From contig CAWJIJ010000002.1 in the NCBI GenBank assembly GCA_963842955.1, positions 302,270 to 366,269 on the forward strand: DNA of 64,000 nt, given 5' to 3'. The DNA is from JARFQW01 sp963842955. Lineage in GTDB: Bacteria; Pseudomonadota; Gammaproteobacteria; Steroidobacterales; XN24. A model generated the notes under the pieces. It ran no database searches. It worked only from the letters and a program-made list of their open reading frames with translations, and was not told where the DNA came from. Every line of letters begins with the position of its first letter. The stretch's first letter is position 1. The position numbers and the translations under genes were made by a program. This document shows, piece after piece, positions 1 through 8,297 of the stretch.

Positions 1-1031
1 CGGGCGGGATCCTCGGTATACAGACGGGCTTCGATGGCGTGCCCCCGGAAGGTGACGTCCGCCTGGGTCATGGCCAGGGGCGCTCCCTCGGCGATCTCCA
101 GCTGAAGCGCCACCAGGTCCATGCCGGTAACGAGTTCGGTAACCGGATGTTCCACCTGCAGGCGCGTGTTCATCTCCAGGAAATAGAAATCGCCCGCCTC
201 GTCCACGAGAAACTCCACCGTCCCCGCTCCAACGTATCGGCAGGCGCGGGCGACGCGAACCGCGGCGTCGCCGAGTTCCCGCCGAAGGGCCGAGCCGAGA
301 CCCGGCGCCGGGCATTCCTCGATGAGTTTCTGGTGTCTGCGCTGAACGGAACAGTCCCGTTCTCCCAGGTGAATACAGTGGCCATCCCGATCGGCGAGGA
401 CCTGGACCTCGATGTGCCGCGCGGGCGCGATCAGGCGCTCCAGAATGACGGCGTCGTTGCCGAAGGCCCCCCTGGCTTCGTTGCGCGCCGCGGCCAGCGC
501 CTCCGCCAGCGACAGGGGGTCGTCGACGCGGCGCAGCCCGCGTCCACCGCCGCCGGCGACGGCCTTGATCATCAGAGGAAATCCGATGGCGTCGGCCGCG
601 GACCTGACTGTTGCATAAGAATCGAAAGGCCCGTTGTCTCCGGGGACACAACGTACATCGGCGTCGGTGACGAGCCGGCGGGCCGCACCCTTGTCTCCCA
701 TGGCCTCGATGGCGTCGGCCGGCGGACCCACGAAGATCAGGCCTGCAGCGTCGCAGGCCCGGGCGAAGGCGGCGTTCTCGGCCAGGAATCCGTAGCCGGG
801 GTGCACGGCGGTCGCGTTCGATCTCCGGGCGGCATCAACGAGGACCCCGACGTCCAGGTAGGCCCGCGGGGCACCCAGTGCCATGGACCGGTCGGCCTCG
901 CTGACATGTGGGGCTCCGGCATCCACATCCGTGTAGACAGCGACGGTTTCCCAGCCCTCGGCCCGTGCCGTGCGGATGATGCGGCGGGCGATCTCTCCCC
1001 GGTTGGCGACCAGGAGCCTGCGGCGGGTCAC
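1..1031 (-). CDS. atuF: Acyl-CoA carboxylase alpha subunit (biotin carboxylase), probably geranyl-CoA type; 3' end outside window
   Basis: This is the ATP-dependent biotin-carboxylating subunit of an acyl-CoA carboxylase and partners the beta subunit encoded upstream. About 343 N-terminal residues are visible. They show the biotin carboxylase start LLVANRGEIARRI, the ATP-grasp glycine loop AGGGGRGLRR, the catalytic stretch EMNTRLQVEHPVTE and GHAIEARLYTEDP. The biotin carrier domain lies beyond position 1. The start is GTG, and its bases overlap the TGA of the hydratase gene (GTGA), so translation is probably coupled. The frame stays open to the window edge. Assignment to the geranyl-CoA rather than the methylcrotonyl-CoA enzyme rests on gene order only; the alpha subunits of the two enzymes look alike. 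Confidence 0.85.
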   Translation of the reverse strand, partial: MTRRRLLVANRGEIARRIIRTARAEGWETVAVYTDVDAGAPHVSEADRSMALGAPRAYLDVGVLVDAARRSNATAVHPGYGFLAENAAFARACDAAGLIFVGPPADAIEAMGDKGAARRLVTDADVRCVPGDNGPFDSYATVRSAADAIGFPLMIKAVAGGGGRGLRRVDDPLSLAEALAAARNEARGAFGNDAVILERLIAPARHIEVQVLADRDGHCIHLGERDCSVQRRHQKLIEECPAPGLGSALRRELGDAAVRVARACRYVGAGTVEFLVDEAGDFYFLEMNTRLQVEHPVTELVTGMDLVALQLEIAEGAPLAMTQADVTFRGHAIEARLYTEDPA

Positions 1032-1816
1032 GGGCGGGTCCAGTTCGGCTCACGCCCCTCGGCGAAGGCGGCCGCACCTTCCCGGGCCTCGGCCCCGGTC
1101 GTGGCTGCCGCAAAGACACGGGCAGCGACCTCCAGGTCCTCCGGGCCGGGCAGGCCCCTGTCCAGGAGGGCGCGGGTGCTCTTGAGGGCGCCCGGAGCCA
1201 CGAGGAGAACCTGCGCGGCCAGGGAATCGAGCCGGGCATCGACGGTGTTGCGGTCCTCGAACACCTCGTGGGCCAGGCCGATCCGGACCGCTTCCCTGGG
1301 GCGAACCGGTTCGCCGGACAGGGCCATTCGCGCCGCGTGGGCATGGCCGACCCTGCGGACGACAAACGGCAGAATCTGGGCGGGGGGAATGCCCCGGGTG
1401 ACCTCGGGCATGGCGAACCGTGTGCCCCGGACCGCCAGGGTCAGGTCGGCCACGCACGCCAGTCCCAGGCCGCCGCCCATAACCGGGCCATGGGCGGCCG
1501 CCACGACCAGTGCCGGGCTCTGGGCAAGTCTCAGGAGCATCTTGCCGAACGCGAGGCTGATCTCCGTCAGTTGATCCACGTCCCTGGCGGCTTCGCGCAG
1601 TTCCTTGAGGTCTGCGCCTGAACAGAAGCTGGCGCCGGCGCCGCGGAAAAACAGCGCCCGTATTCCGGTGTCCTTTTCGACCATCGACGTCACGGTGTCG
1701 AGTTCCGACACCATGCGGCTGTTCATTGCGTTCAGCCGCTTCGGCCGATTCAGGGTGATCGCCAGGACCGCCTGGCGACGCTCCACGTCCAGTGTTTTGA
1801 ACTCGGCCTCACTCAT
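1028..1816 (-). CDS. atuE: Enoyl-CoA hydratase/isomerase family protein (AtuE/LiuC-like)
   Basis: This 262-residue crotonase-fold protein should hydrate the carboxylated 3-methyl-2-enoyl-CoA product: isohexenylglutaconyl-CoA in the terpene route or methylglutaconyl-CoA in leucine breakdown. The two oxyanion-hole segments are visible as FCSGADLKEL and PVMGGGLGLA, and the length is normal for the family. It lies between the acyl-CoA dehydrogenase and the biotin carboxylase, the position of atuE in Pseudomonas. The start is ATG. The stop overlaps the next gene's GTG. The crotonase fold is certain; the substrate is inferred from context. Confidence 0.85.
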   Translation of the reverse strand: MSEAEFKTLDVERRQAVLAITLNRPKRLNAMNSRMVSELDTVTSMVEKDTGIRALFFRGAGASFCSGADLKELREAARDVDQLTEISLAFGKMLLRLAQSPALVVAAAHGPVMGGGLGLACVADLTLAVRGTRFAMPEVTRGIPPAQILPFVVRRVGHAHAARMALSGEPVRPREAVRIGLAHEVFEDRNTVDARLDSLAAQVLLVAPGALKSTRALLDRGLPGPEDLEVAARVFAAATTGAEAREGAAAFAEGREPNWTRP

Positions 1817-1854
1817 GATGGTTCAGCTCTGCGTGTTTCCGTCATGACCGGCGG

Positions 1855-3012
1855 CTAGCGGCGGTGTTCGCCGGTGGTACCCATCAGCTTGCCGATGATT
1901 CCCAGCATCATCTCGTCGCTGCCGCCCCCGATGGACATCAGTCGAAGGTCACGGTACATCCGTGACACCAGGTTGTCCCACATATAGCCCATACCTCCCC
2001 AGTACTGCAGGCAGGCATCGGACACCTCGCGAGCCAGGCGCCCGCCCTTGAGCTTGCTCATGGACGCAAGCAAGGTGACGTCGGCGCCGGCCACATAATC
2101 TTCCGTCGCCCGGTATACCAACGCGCGCAGTGCCTCGATTTCGGTCTGCAGCTCCGCGAGCCGGAACTGTACTACCTGATTGTCCAGGACGGCCCGCCCA
2201 AAGGCCTTGCGCTGGGCGCAGTAGGCGGCGGTTTCGCGGATACAGTTTTCCATGGCCTTCAGGCTGACGGCGACGGCAAACAGGCGTTCCTCCTGGAACT
2301 GCATCATCTGCAGCCGGAAGCCCATGCCTTCCTCTCCGATCCGGTATCGGGCCGGGACCCGCACACCATCAAAAAACACCTGGGCGGTGTCTGAAGACCG
2401 CATGCCCAGCTTGTCCAGCTTCGGCCCCAGGCTCACACCGGCCGTGCCGGTGGGCACCACGATCAGGGACTTGTTCGCATGGGGCGGACCATCCCCCGTG
2501 TTGGCAAGCACGCACAGGAAGTCCGCCTGGGTGCTGTTCGTGATCCACATCTTGGTGCCGTCGATCACGTAGTCGTCGCCGTCGCGCTTCGCCCGGGTCT
2601 TGATGCTGGCCACGTCCGACCCCGCATGGGGCTCGCTTACCGCGATCGAGCAGATCATGTCGCCCCGGATGGCGGGTTCGAGGAACCGCTCTTTCAGTTC
2701 CGGCGACCCCGAAGACGCGAGGGCCGGCGTGGCCATGGAGGTTTGCACACCAATGGCCATCGGTATGCCGCCGATGGTGGCGGCGCCGAGTTCTTCGGCG
2801 AACACCATCTCGTAGCTGAAATCCAGGCCCGTGCCGCCCACCGCCTCGGGCTTGGACAGCCCGAGCAGACCCAGCGCGCCGAGCTTCGGAAAGAGTTCCC
2901 TTGCGGGAAACCCGCCGGCGGCCTCCCAGTCGTCGGCATGCGGATCGATCTCGGTCTGGACGAAGCGCCTGACGGTTTCCCGAAGCTGCTCGTGTTCGTC
3001 AGTGAACTGCAT
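1855..3012 (-). CDS. atuD: Acyl-CoA dehydrogenase, citronellyl-CoA dehydrogenase-like
   Basis: A 385-residue FAD-dependent acyl-CoA dehydrogenase that introduces the alpha-beta double bond into an acyl-CoA and passes electrons to electron-transfer flavoprotein. Family signatures are CSIAVSEPHAGSDVASIKT in the middle domain, KMWITNS, the helical stretch QRKAFGRAVLDNQVVQFRLA and the C-terminal YWGGMGYMWDN. The N-terminal GGIPMAIGVQT segment resembles what I recall of AtuD citronellyl-CoA dehydrogenase rather than isovaleryl-CoA dehydrogenase. It follows the carboxyltransferase gene by about 30 bases. In the leucine (liu) cluster the dehydrogenase would come before the carboxyltransferase, so the order here favours atu. 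Confidence 0.85.
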   Translation of the reverse strand: MQFTDEHEQLRETVRRFVQTEIDPHADDWEAAGGFPARELFPKLGALGLLGLSKPEAVGGTGLDFSYEMVFAEELGAATIGGIPMAIGVQTSMATPALASSGSPELKERFLEPAIRGDMICSIAVSEPHAGSDVASIKTRAKRDGDDYVIDGTKMWITNSTQADFLCVLANTGDGPPHANKSLIVVPTGTAGVSLGPKLDKLGMRSSDTAQVFFDGVRVPARYRIGEEGMGFRLQMMQFQEERLFAVAVSLKAMENCIRETAAYCAQRKAFGRAVLDNQVVQFRLAELQTEIEALRALVYRATEDYVAGADVTLLASMSKLKGGRLAREVSDACLQYWGGMGYMWDNLVSRMYRDLRLMSIGGGSDEMMLGIIGKLMGTTGEHRR

Positions 3013-3044
3013 GGATCAATCCTCCGGTGGGCCGACGGGCGGGA

Positions 3045-4655
3045 TCAGAATCGGGTGACGCCGAAGGTGTTTGGCCGCGGTGCCGCGCGTTCCGCATCCC
3101 GGCAGGTATCCAGGGCGAAGGCCAGCACGTGGCGGGTGTCCCGGGGGTCGATCAGGCCGTCATCCCAGAGCCGGGCGGTGCCGAACAGCGCCGTTGAGCC
3201 GGCGTCCAGGCGCTCCGCCGTATTCTTCTGAAGAGATTCCAGCTCGGCGGCATCCGGCTCAATGCCCGCACGGCGGGCCTTGGCTTCGGCGACGATCCGC
3301 AACACCATGCCGGCCTGGGCGCCGCCCATGACGGCCGTTCGGCAGTTGGGCCACGCAAAGACGAAACGGGGATCCAGGCCCCGCCCGCACATGGCGTAGT
3401 TGCCTGCGCCATATGACCCGCCCACATGCACGGCAATCCGTGGTACCCGGGCGTTCGCGACCGCCTGGATGAGCCGGGATCCGTGCTTGACGATACCGTC
3501 CTGTTCCGCGCGGGTCCCCACCATGAATCCCGTCGTGTTGTGAAGGAACACGAGGGGCAGGCCAGCCTGGTCGCAGAGCTGAACGAACTGCGCTGCCTTG
3601 TTGGCGCCTTTCGGGGTGATAGGCCCATTATTGCCGACAATGCCGACATGATGGCCGCAGATACTGGCATGCCCGCAAATTGTCTGGCTGTCGTAGGACG
3701 CTTTGAAGTCGAGGAATTCCGACCCGTCGACGACCCGCGCCAGGATCTCCCGGCAGTCGTACGGTTCACGGGGATCGGCCGGAACCACGCCGAGCAGCTC
3801 CGCGGTATCCCGTGCCGGCGGGACGGCCGCGGCGCCCTGGACGCCTGCCTCGGGCCAGGCGAGGCGCGCCATGACCTGGCGGGCCGTGTGGATGCCGTGA
3901 GCGTCGTTTTCGGCCAGGTACTCAGCCGTGCCGGTTTCCCCGGCATGCAGTTCGGCGCCACCGAGGGATTCGTCGTCGGCGACCTCGCCGGTCGCAGCGC
4001 GCACCAGCGGGGGGCCGGCGAGAAAGATCTTCGACTGGCCCCGGACAACGATGACGTAGTCGGACAGGCCGGGCTGATAGGCGCCGCCGGCCGTTGCGTT
4101 GCCGTGAACCACGGTGATCTGTGGAATCCCCGCGGCCGAGAGCCGCGCCTGGTTGGCGAACCCCCGGGCCCCGTCCACGAAGATCTCGGTGACGTGATTC
4201 AGATTGGCGCCGCCGCTCTCTGCCAGGGTGATGACCGGGAGCCGGTTTTCCATGGCGATCGCCTGCAGGCGAAGCCACTTCCAGAGACCCGCCGGCGTGA
4301 TCGTCCCGCCCTTCACCGCGCTGTTGTTGGCGACGGCCAGCACGCGGCGGCCGTGCACGAAGCCGATGCCTGCGATATACCCGCCGCCGGCGGCACTCCC
4401 GTCGGGATCGTCGTGCATGAGCAGCCCGGCGAGCGAGGACAGTTCCAGGAACGGCGCACCAGGGTCCAGCAGCAGTCCGAGGCGTTCCCGGGGAAGCAGT
4501 TGTCCACGCTGATCGAAGCGCGGCCGCGCCCGTTCGGCCCGCTCGGCGGTCAGGTTCTCGTAGTGGCGGAAGCCGGCAATCGCCGCCTCCATGGCGGTCG
4601 CGTTGGATGCGAAATCCGAGCCCGCCGGATCCAGGGCCGAATGGAGAATGGCCAT
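3045..4655 (-). CDS. atuC: Acyl-CoA carboxylase beta subunit (carboxyltransferase), geranyl-CoA carboxylase-like
   Basis: A 536-residue carboxyltransferase that moves CO2 from carboxybiotin onto an acyl-CoA. Visible signatures are NNSAVKGGTITPAGLWKWLR, ESGGANL, TAGGAYQPGLSDYVIVVRG, IFLAGPPLVRAATGEV and GSYGAGNYAMCGRG. After ESGGANL the sequence continues NHVTEIFVDGARGFANQ, unlike the segment I recall in methylcrotonyl-CoA carboxylase (which contains NQxEVFPD), and closer to geranyl-CoA carboxylase. I chose the ATG at 4655, two bases after the SDR stop, because the protein then has the usual length. The frame stays open upstream into the SDR gene, but that part is antisense-like noise. Confidence 0.88.
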   Translation of the reverse strand: MAILHSALDPAGSDFASNATAMEAAIAGFRHYENLTAERAERARPRFDQRGQLLPRERLGLLLDPGAPFLELSSLAGLLMHDDPDGSAAGGGYIAGIGFVHGRRVLAVANNSAVKGGTITPAGLWKWLRLQAIAMENRLPVITLAESGGANLNHVTEIFVDGARGFANQARLSAAGIPQITVVHGNATAGGAYQPGLSDYVIVVRGQSKIFLAGPPLVRAATGEVADDESLGGAELHAGETGTAEYLAENDAHGIHTARQVMARLAWPEAGVQGAAAVPPARDTAELLGVVPADPREPYDCREILARVVDGSEFLDFKASYDSQTICGHASICGHHVGIVGNNGPITPKGANKAAQFVQLCDQAGLPLVFLHNTTGFMVGTRAEQDGIVKHGSRLIQAVANARVPRIAVHVGGSYGAGNYAMCGRGLDPRFVFAWPNCRTAVMGGAQAGMVLRIVAEAKARRAGIEPDAAELESLQKNTAERLDAGSTALFGTARLWDDGLIDPRDTRHVLAFALDTCRDAERAAPRPNTFGVTRF

Positions 4656-4657
4656 GG

Positions 4658-5524
4658 TCAGTCCCCCAGGGCCTTGGGCTTGCGGTAACGGTGAAAGCCC
4701 TGAAAGGTCGTCACGTTTCTCGCGGGAGGCAGGGGGTAGAAGGCGGATTGCAGACTCCCGCCCGCGTCGATCCGCAGGGTCGTGCCGGAGATGAATGCGG
4801 CGCCTTCGGACAGCAGGAAACAGATCCCGGCGCTGACTTCCGCCTCGGTGGCCAGGCGCTTGATCGGCACGGCCTCCTTCAGCCGCGGCAACAGCTGGCG
4901 CATGCCGGGGTCGTCGTAGGTGTCCAGGCCGCTGGAGGCAATCCAGCCCGGTGCGACCGCATTGATCCGCACGCCAAACGCGCCCCACTCGACGGCGGCC
5001 GTGCGGGTGAAGTTTTCCATCCCGGCCCTGGCCGCTCCGCTGTGGCCCATCATCGGCATGCCGTTGTGGCAATCAGCGGTAATGTTGACGATGGCGCCGC
5101 CGGTTCCCCTCATGGACTGGTTGAAAACCTCCCGAGCAACGATGAAGCCACCGGTCAGATTCGTGTCGACCACAGCCCGAAAGCCCTTTGCCGAAATGTT
5201 CGCCAGCGGCGATGGGAACTGGCCACCGGCATTGTTGACCAGGCCGTGCACGGGTCCGTGGGTCTCCACGATTCGCGCCACGCTTGACCGCACGAGATCT
5301 TCGTCACGAATGTCCAGGGCGGCCGTATCCGCGGTGCCGCCGTCCTCTGCGATCTCCGCGGCAACCGTATCCAGCGCTTCCTGTCGCCGGCCAGCCAGAA
5401 TGACTCGGGCCCCCAGGCTCGCGAGCTCATGGGCGGTGCAGCGACCGATCCCCGAGCCGCCGCCGGTAATCAGTATGAGCTTATTTGTAAACAAACTGTC
5501 TCGAAAGACGGACGCATACGGCAC
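4658..5524 (-). CDS. atuB: Short-chain dehydrogenase/reductase (AtuB/PECR-like)
   Basis: A 288-residue NAD(P)-binding SDR and the first gene of the operon. It shows the Rossmann motif TGGGSGIG and the NNAGG element. The classical catalytic YxxxK is replaced: the segment reads HSGAARAG, with His at the Tyr position and Arg at the Lys position. I recall the same HSGAARAG stretch in peroxisomal trans-2-enoyl-CoA reductases, so an enoyl-CoA or dienoyl-CoA substrate is likely. The start is a GTG at 5524, preceded by an AGAGGT Shine-Dalgarno at a good distance. The frame is open further upstream, but that part is low-complexity and unsupported. Confidence 0.82.
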   Translation of the reverse strand: MPYASVFRDSLFTNKLILITGGGSGIGRCTAHELASLGARVILAGRRQEALDTVAAEIAEDGGTADTAALDIRDEDLVRSSVARIVETHGPVHGLVNNAGGQFPSPLANISAKGFRAVVDTNLTGGFIVAREVFNQSMRGTGGAIVNITADCHNGMPMMGHSGAARAGMENFTRTAAVEWGAFGVRINAVAPGWIASSGLDTYDDPGMRQLLPRLKEAVPIKRLATEAEVSAGICFLLSEGAAFISGTTLRIDAGGSLQSAFYPLPPARNVTTFQGFHRYRKPKALGD

Positions 5525-5711
5525 GGTTTTACCTCTGAGACTGGCTGCGATCGGCCGCCCGGGCCGGCCCGGACGAGAGCATCCATCGTGCGCTGCGCCG
5601 GTCGCCCGCGCCCCGCCCCCGGGACCGGTGGCGGCGTGGAATCGCCCCGGATGGCCGCGCGAAGACGGGGGAAATACGCATGACGCGACCATAAGACATG
5701 AAAGGCATCCT

Positions 5712-5729
5712 ACCGAGCAAGCGCTTGGT
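5712..5729. promoter_or_regulatory. Palindromic TetR-type operator candidate between the atu-like operon and its regulator
   Basis: The 18-base element ACCGAGCAAGCGCTTGGT contains the perfect 10-base palindrome CAAGCGCTTG (5718-5727). It lies in the 256-base divergent gap, about 50 bases before the TetR gene and 190 before the SDR start. Such sites are typical of TetR regulators of acyl-CoA metabolism. That it is the binding site of the adjacent regulator is an inference. Confidence 0.55.
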
Positions 5730-5780
5730 ATCACAAGCAGTGAATGGTCTAATGACGGATACTCGCTCAATCCGGCACTC

Positions 5781-6377
5781 ATGGCTCAGAAAGACACTCG
5801 AAACGGACATGGCCCCGCCAAGTCCCGTTTGCTGACCAAAGCAACCCACCTGTTCCGCGTGCGCGGCTACGAGCGGACGACGGTCCGCGACCTGGCCCGC
5901 GAGGTCGGTATCCACTCGGGCAGCATCTTTCACCACTTCTCCAGCAAGGAAGCCATCCTGCATGCGGTCATGGAAGACAGCCTGCGCTCGCTGTTGGACC
6001 GGCAGGAAGCCGCCGTGGATCCCGGGGCGCCGGCACCCGAGCGGCTCCACCAGCTCATTCGGGTCGAGCTCGGATCCCACCTTGGGGAATCCGGAGAGGC
6101 TATGAGCGTGCTGGTGGGCGAATGGCCGAGTCTGTCCGCAGAATCCCAGAAAGAGTTGCTGATCCTGCGGGACCGCTACGAGCGGCCCTGGGAGGAGGCC
6201 CTCGCGGAGTGCGTCGCCAATGGCGTTCTCCGGGGCAACCCGGTCGTGGCACGCAAGCTCGTTGCCGGCGCCCTGTTCCACGCAACCACCTGGTATCGTC
6301 CGGACGGGGTGATGAGCCTCGAGGACATTACGCGGCAGGTCGTTATGATGATCGTGCCGGGTACGCGGATCGGCTGA
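5781..6377 (+). CDS. TetR-family transcriptional regulator, divergent from the atu-like operon
   Basis: A 198-residue regulator with an N-terminal helix-turn-helix of TetR type: TRNGHGPAKSRLLTKATHLF leads into YERTTVRDLAREVGI and then SGSIFHHFSSKEAIL, the usual recognition-helix pattern. The C-terminal ligand domain is not diagnostic. The ATG at 5781 puts the HTH about 20 residues from the N-terminus; longer in-frame starts would run back into the SDR region. It is divergent from the SDR-carboxylase operon, as atuR is in Pseudomonas, and probably represses it until a terpenoyl-CoA binds. The ligand is inferred. Its 3' end overlaps the convergent small gene by 35 bases. Confidence 0.85.
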   Translation: MAQKDTRNGHGPAKSRLLTKATHLFRVRGYERTTVRDLAREVGIHSGSIFHHFSSKEAILHAVMEDSLRSLLDRQEAAVDPGAPAPERLHQLIRVELGSHLGESGEAMSVLVGEWPSLSAESQKELLILRDRYERPWEEALAECVANGVLRGNPVVARKLVAGALFHATTWYRPDGVMSLEDITRQVVMMIVPGTRIG

Positions 6378-6630
6378 TCTGCCGGCTTTCCCGGGTGTCG
6401 CCCCGGCCGCGCCAGATCCGGGCGAGTCGCGTGACAGTCCGTCGCTCCTGCAGGCTCAGCAAGCCGAAAAGCGGATGACGCGCCAGGGCGTCGAGGCGTT
6501 TCACGATCGCGTTGGCGAGATTCGGGTCCCGATCGATCCCGTAGCGCGTCATCAGCAAGAACAGATCGGCCTGCAAGGCGCACGGCGTCGTTGTGGCGGC
6601 CCGGTGTCCGGGCGTTCCTTCATGAGCCAT
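6343..6630 (-). CDS. Small protein of unknown function, second gene of a Fur-box operon
   Basis: I do not recognise this 95-residue protein. Its central part, LQADLFLLMTRYGI through AIVKRLDALARHPLFGLLS, looks like an amphipathic helical protein; there is no membrane span or cysteine cluster. The ATG at 6630 lies inside the last codons of the upstream small gene (11-base overlap), which suggests coupling. The C-terminal 20 residues are Arg/Ser-rich and overlap the end of the TetR gene tail to tail. Given the single-base insertions elsewhere in this window, that tail may be wrong. Confidence 0.55.
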   Translation of the reverse strand: MAHEGTPGHRAATTTPCALQADLFLLMTRYGIDRDPNLANAIVKRLDALARHPLFGLLSLQERRTVTRLARIWRGRGDTRESRQISRSAYPARSS

Positions 6631-6958
6631 GGGGTATGGCATCCGCGGGTTCTTTGAGCCCTGCATGGGGGATCGCCGCCAAATGGCGACCCAGCAGGCT
6701 GGGGAGAGGCAGGGCGCCGGCCAGGGGGGTGGACAGGGAGTCTGCAATCAGCGCCTGTTTCAAACCCTGAAGGAACAGATCCCTTGCCAGCCGCCGTCGC
6801 CGGGCCTCTGGCAGGTCACGGCCGCGGTCGCGGGCCGGACCCGACTCGATGTCGCCGGCAGAGCTCATCGAGACCGCGGAAAGCCTATGTGGATCAGAAG
6901 ACTCGATGGCTGGCGGGTGTGAACAACTGGCGGGTGAGTGCTGACAGGGCGCCGACAT
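6620..6958 (-). CDS. Small protein of unknown function, first gene behind a Fur-like box
   Basis: A 112-residue reading frame without a recognisable family. The first 40 residues are Ser/Pro-rich. The rest, from RDLPEARRRRLARDLFLQGL onward, is helical and basic. I support it as a gene because it begins just downstream of a strong promoter with an overlapping Fur-like box, has GGAG eight bases before its ATG, and overlaps a second frame in the same direction. It is probably made under iron limitation. It is not a siderophore, transporter or bacterioferritin protein as far as I can tell. Confidence 0.5.
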   Translation of the reverse strand: MSAPCQHSPASCSHPPAIESSDPHRLSAVSMSSAGDIESGPARDRGRDLPEARRRRLARDLFLQGLKQALIADSLSTPLAGALPLPSLLGRHLAAIPHAGLKEPADAIPHGS

Positions 6959-6975
6959 AGTGGGATCTCCGTAAT

Positions 6976-7016
6976 GCGAATGATTCCCATTATTATTTAA
7001 TTTGGCGGGATGTCAA
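6976..7016 (-). promoter_or_regulatory. Promoter with overlapping Fur-like box
   Basis: Read on the minus strand, a perfect -35 TTGACA (7011-7016) is followed by an AT-rich TAATAAT region. The 19-base element AATAATGGGAATCATTCGC (6976-6994) matches the Fur consensus GATAATGATAATCATTATC at 14 of 19 positions by my count. The box covers the -10 region, the usual geometry for iron repression. The first gene starts at 6958. Confidence 0.7.
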
Positions 7017-7288
7017 CAAGAAGGTTCCGGAGCCCTTTAGGAAGTTTCGTCGCCGCACTCAATATGCCCCGGGGCTCAGGCCGGCATGACGGTCGCTAGA
7101 CCTGTTTCCGGCCAGGCTCTCCCTGGTCTTGGCGCCCGTCCCGGGTCGAGGCCTGAAAGAAACCACGGAACTGACTGCTGCACTTCCCGTTGCGCCCGAA
7201 ACGCCGACCCGGATCCAGTCTGCGGAAGGGGACTGCGCGCGGCGGAGTTCCCGGTAGTCAGCGGCCATCTTGCCCGCCAGGCCGGGGG

Positions 7289-8297
7289 TCACTCGGCCGT
7301 CACTTCCTCGGCACAGCGACCCTTCAACGGCAGGGAGAATCCCGGCGAGCAGCGACTCGACCTCGGCCTGGTTTGCAGTCTCCAGCGCCCGACGGACCGT
7401 GTGTTCTTCCAGGTGCGGCGCAAACAGTTCGATGAAGTGATACATGTACTGCTTGAGCACGGCGTCCCGGCGGAACCCGATCCATGTCGTGCATCGCGGA
7501 AACAGGCCGGCGGCATCCAGCCCGACGAGGCCGCTGTCCGTCGGGCAGTCCTCGGCCATGGCGGCGACGATGCCGATGCCCATGCCGAGGCTGACATAGG
7601 TCTTGATCACGTCGGCGTCCCGGGCGGTGAACGCAATCTTCGGTTCCAGCCCCTTTGCCGCAAAAGCGCGTTTCAGGCTGGAGCCGCCTTCGAAGCTGAA
7701 GACGTACGTCACCAGGGGAAAGGGCGCAAGTTCCTCCAGGGTCGGGCGCCGCCGAAGGGAAGCCAGTTCATGATCATCCGGGACGAGGATGACTCGGTCC
7801 CACCGATAGCAGGGCAGCAGTACCAGGTCGGGGAAGCGTGCGGTGGATTCCGAGGAAATCGCAAAGTCGATCAGCCGCTTGTCCATGAGCTCCGACAGCT
7901 GCTCCGAGGTTCCCTGGTGGATGTCCAGGCTTACGTCGGGAAAACGGGCGCGCAGCTTCCGGATCACTTCGGGCAGCACGTACTTGGCCTGGGTGTGGGT
8001 GGTGCCGATCGCGAGGCGGCCGCTTTCTTCGCCATAGATGTTGGGTGAGATGCCCTTGATGGCCTCGACCTCGCGCATGATGATCGAGGCCCGGCGAACG
8101 ATCTCCTCGCCTTCGGCCGTCAGTCCCTCCAGACTCTTGCCCTTGCGCACGAACAGACTCAGCCCGAGTTCCTGCTCGAGCAGGCGGAGCTGCTTGCTGA
8201 CCCCTGGCTGCGAAGTGAACAGGCGCTCGGCGGCGGCCGTCATGTTCAGGCCGTTTTCCGCCACGGCAAGCAAGTACCGGAGCTGCTGCAATTTCAT
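7289..8297 (-). CDS. cysB: LysR-type regulator CysB (one-base frameshift near the 3' end)
   Basis: CysB controls sulfate assimilation and cysteine synthesis in response to acetylserine. The protein starts MKLQQLRYLLAVAENGLNMT at the ATG 8297 (AGGA upstream) and has the winged HTH (FTSQPGVSKQLRLLEQELG) and a substrate domain with TTHTQAKYVLP, typical of CysB/Cbl. As read, the frame runs on to 7059 with an unrelated Arg/Ser tail. Removing one base of the CCC at 7341-7343 gives a normal CysB end (...GFSLPLKGR...) and a stop at 7289, about 335 residues against 324 in E. coli. I therefore give the corrected span. No cysteine genes are adjacent. Confidence 0.88.

Noticed and set aside
39..1574. Open frame of 511 codons on the plus strand
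   Set aside because: It is antisense to the biotin carboxylase and hydratase genes, both of which have clear motifs.
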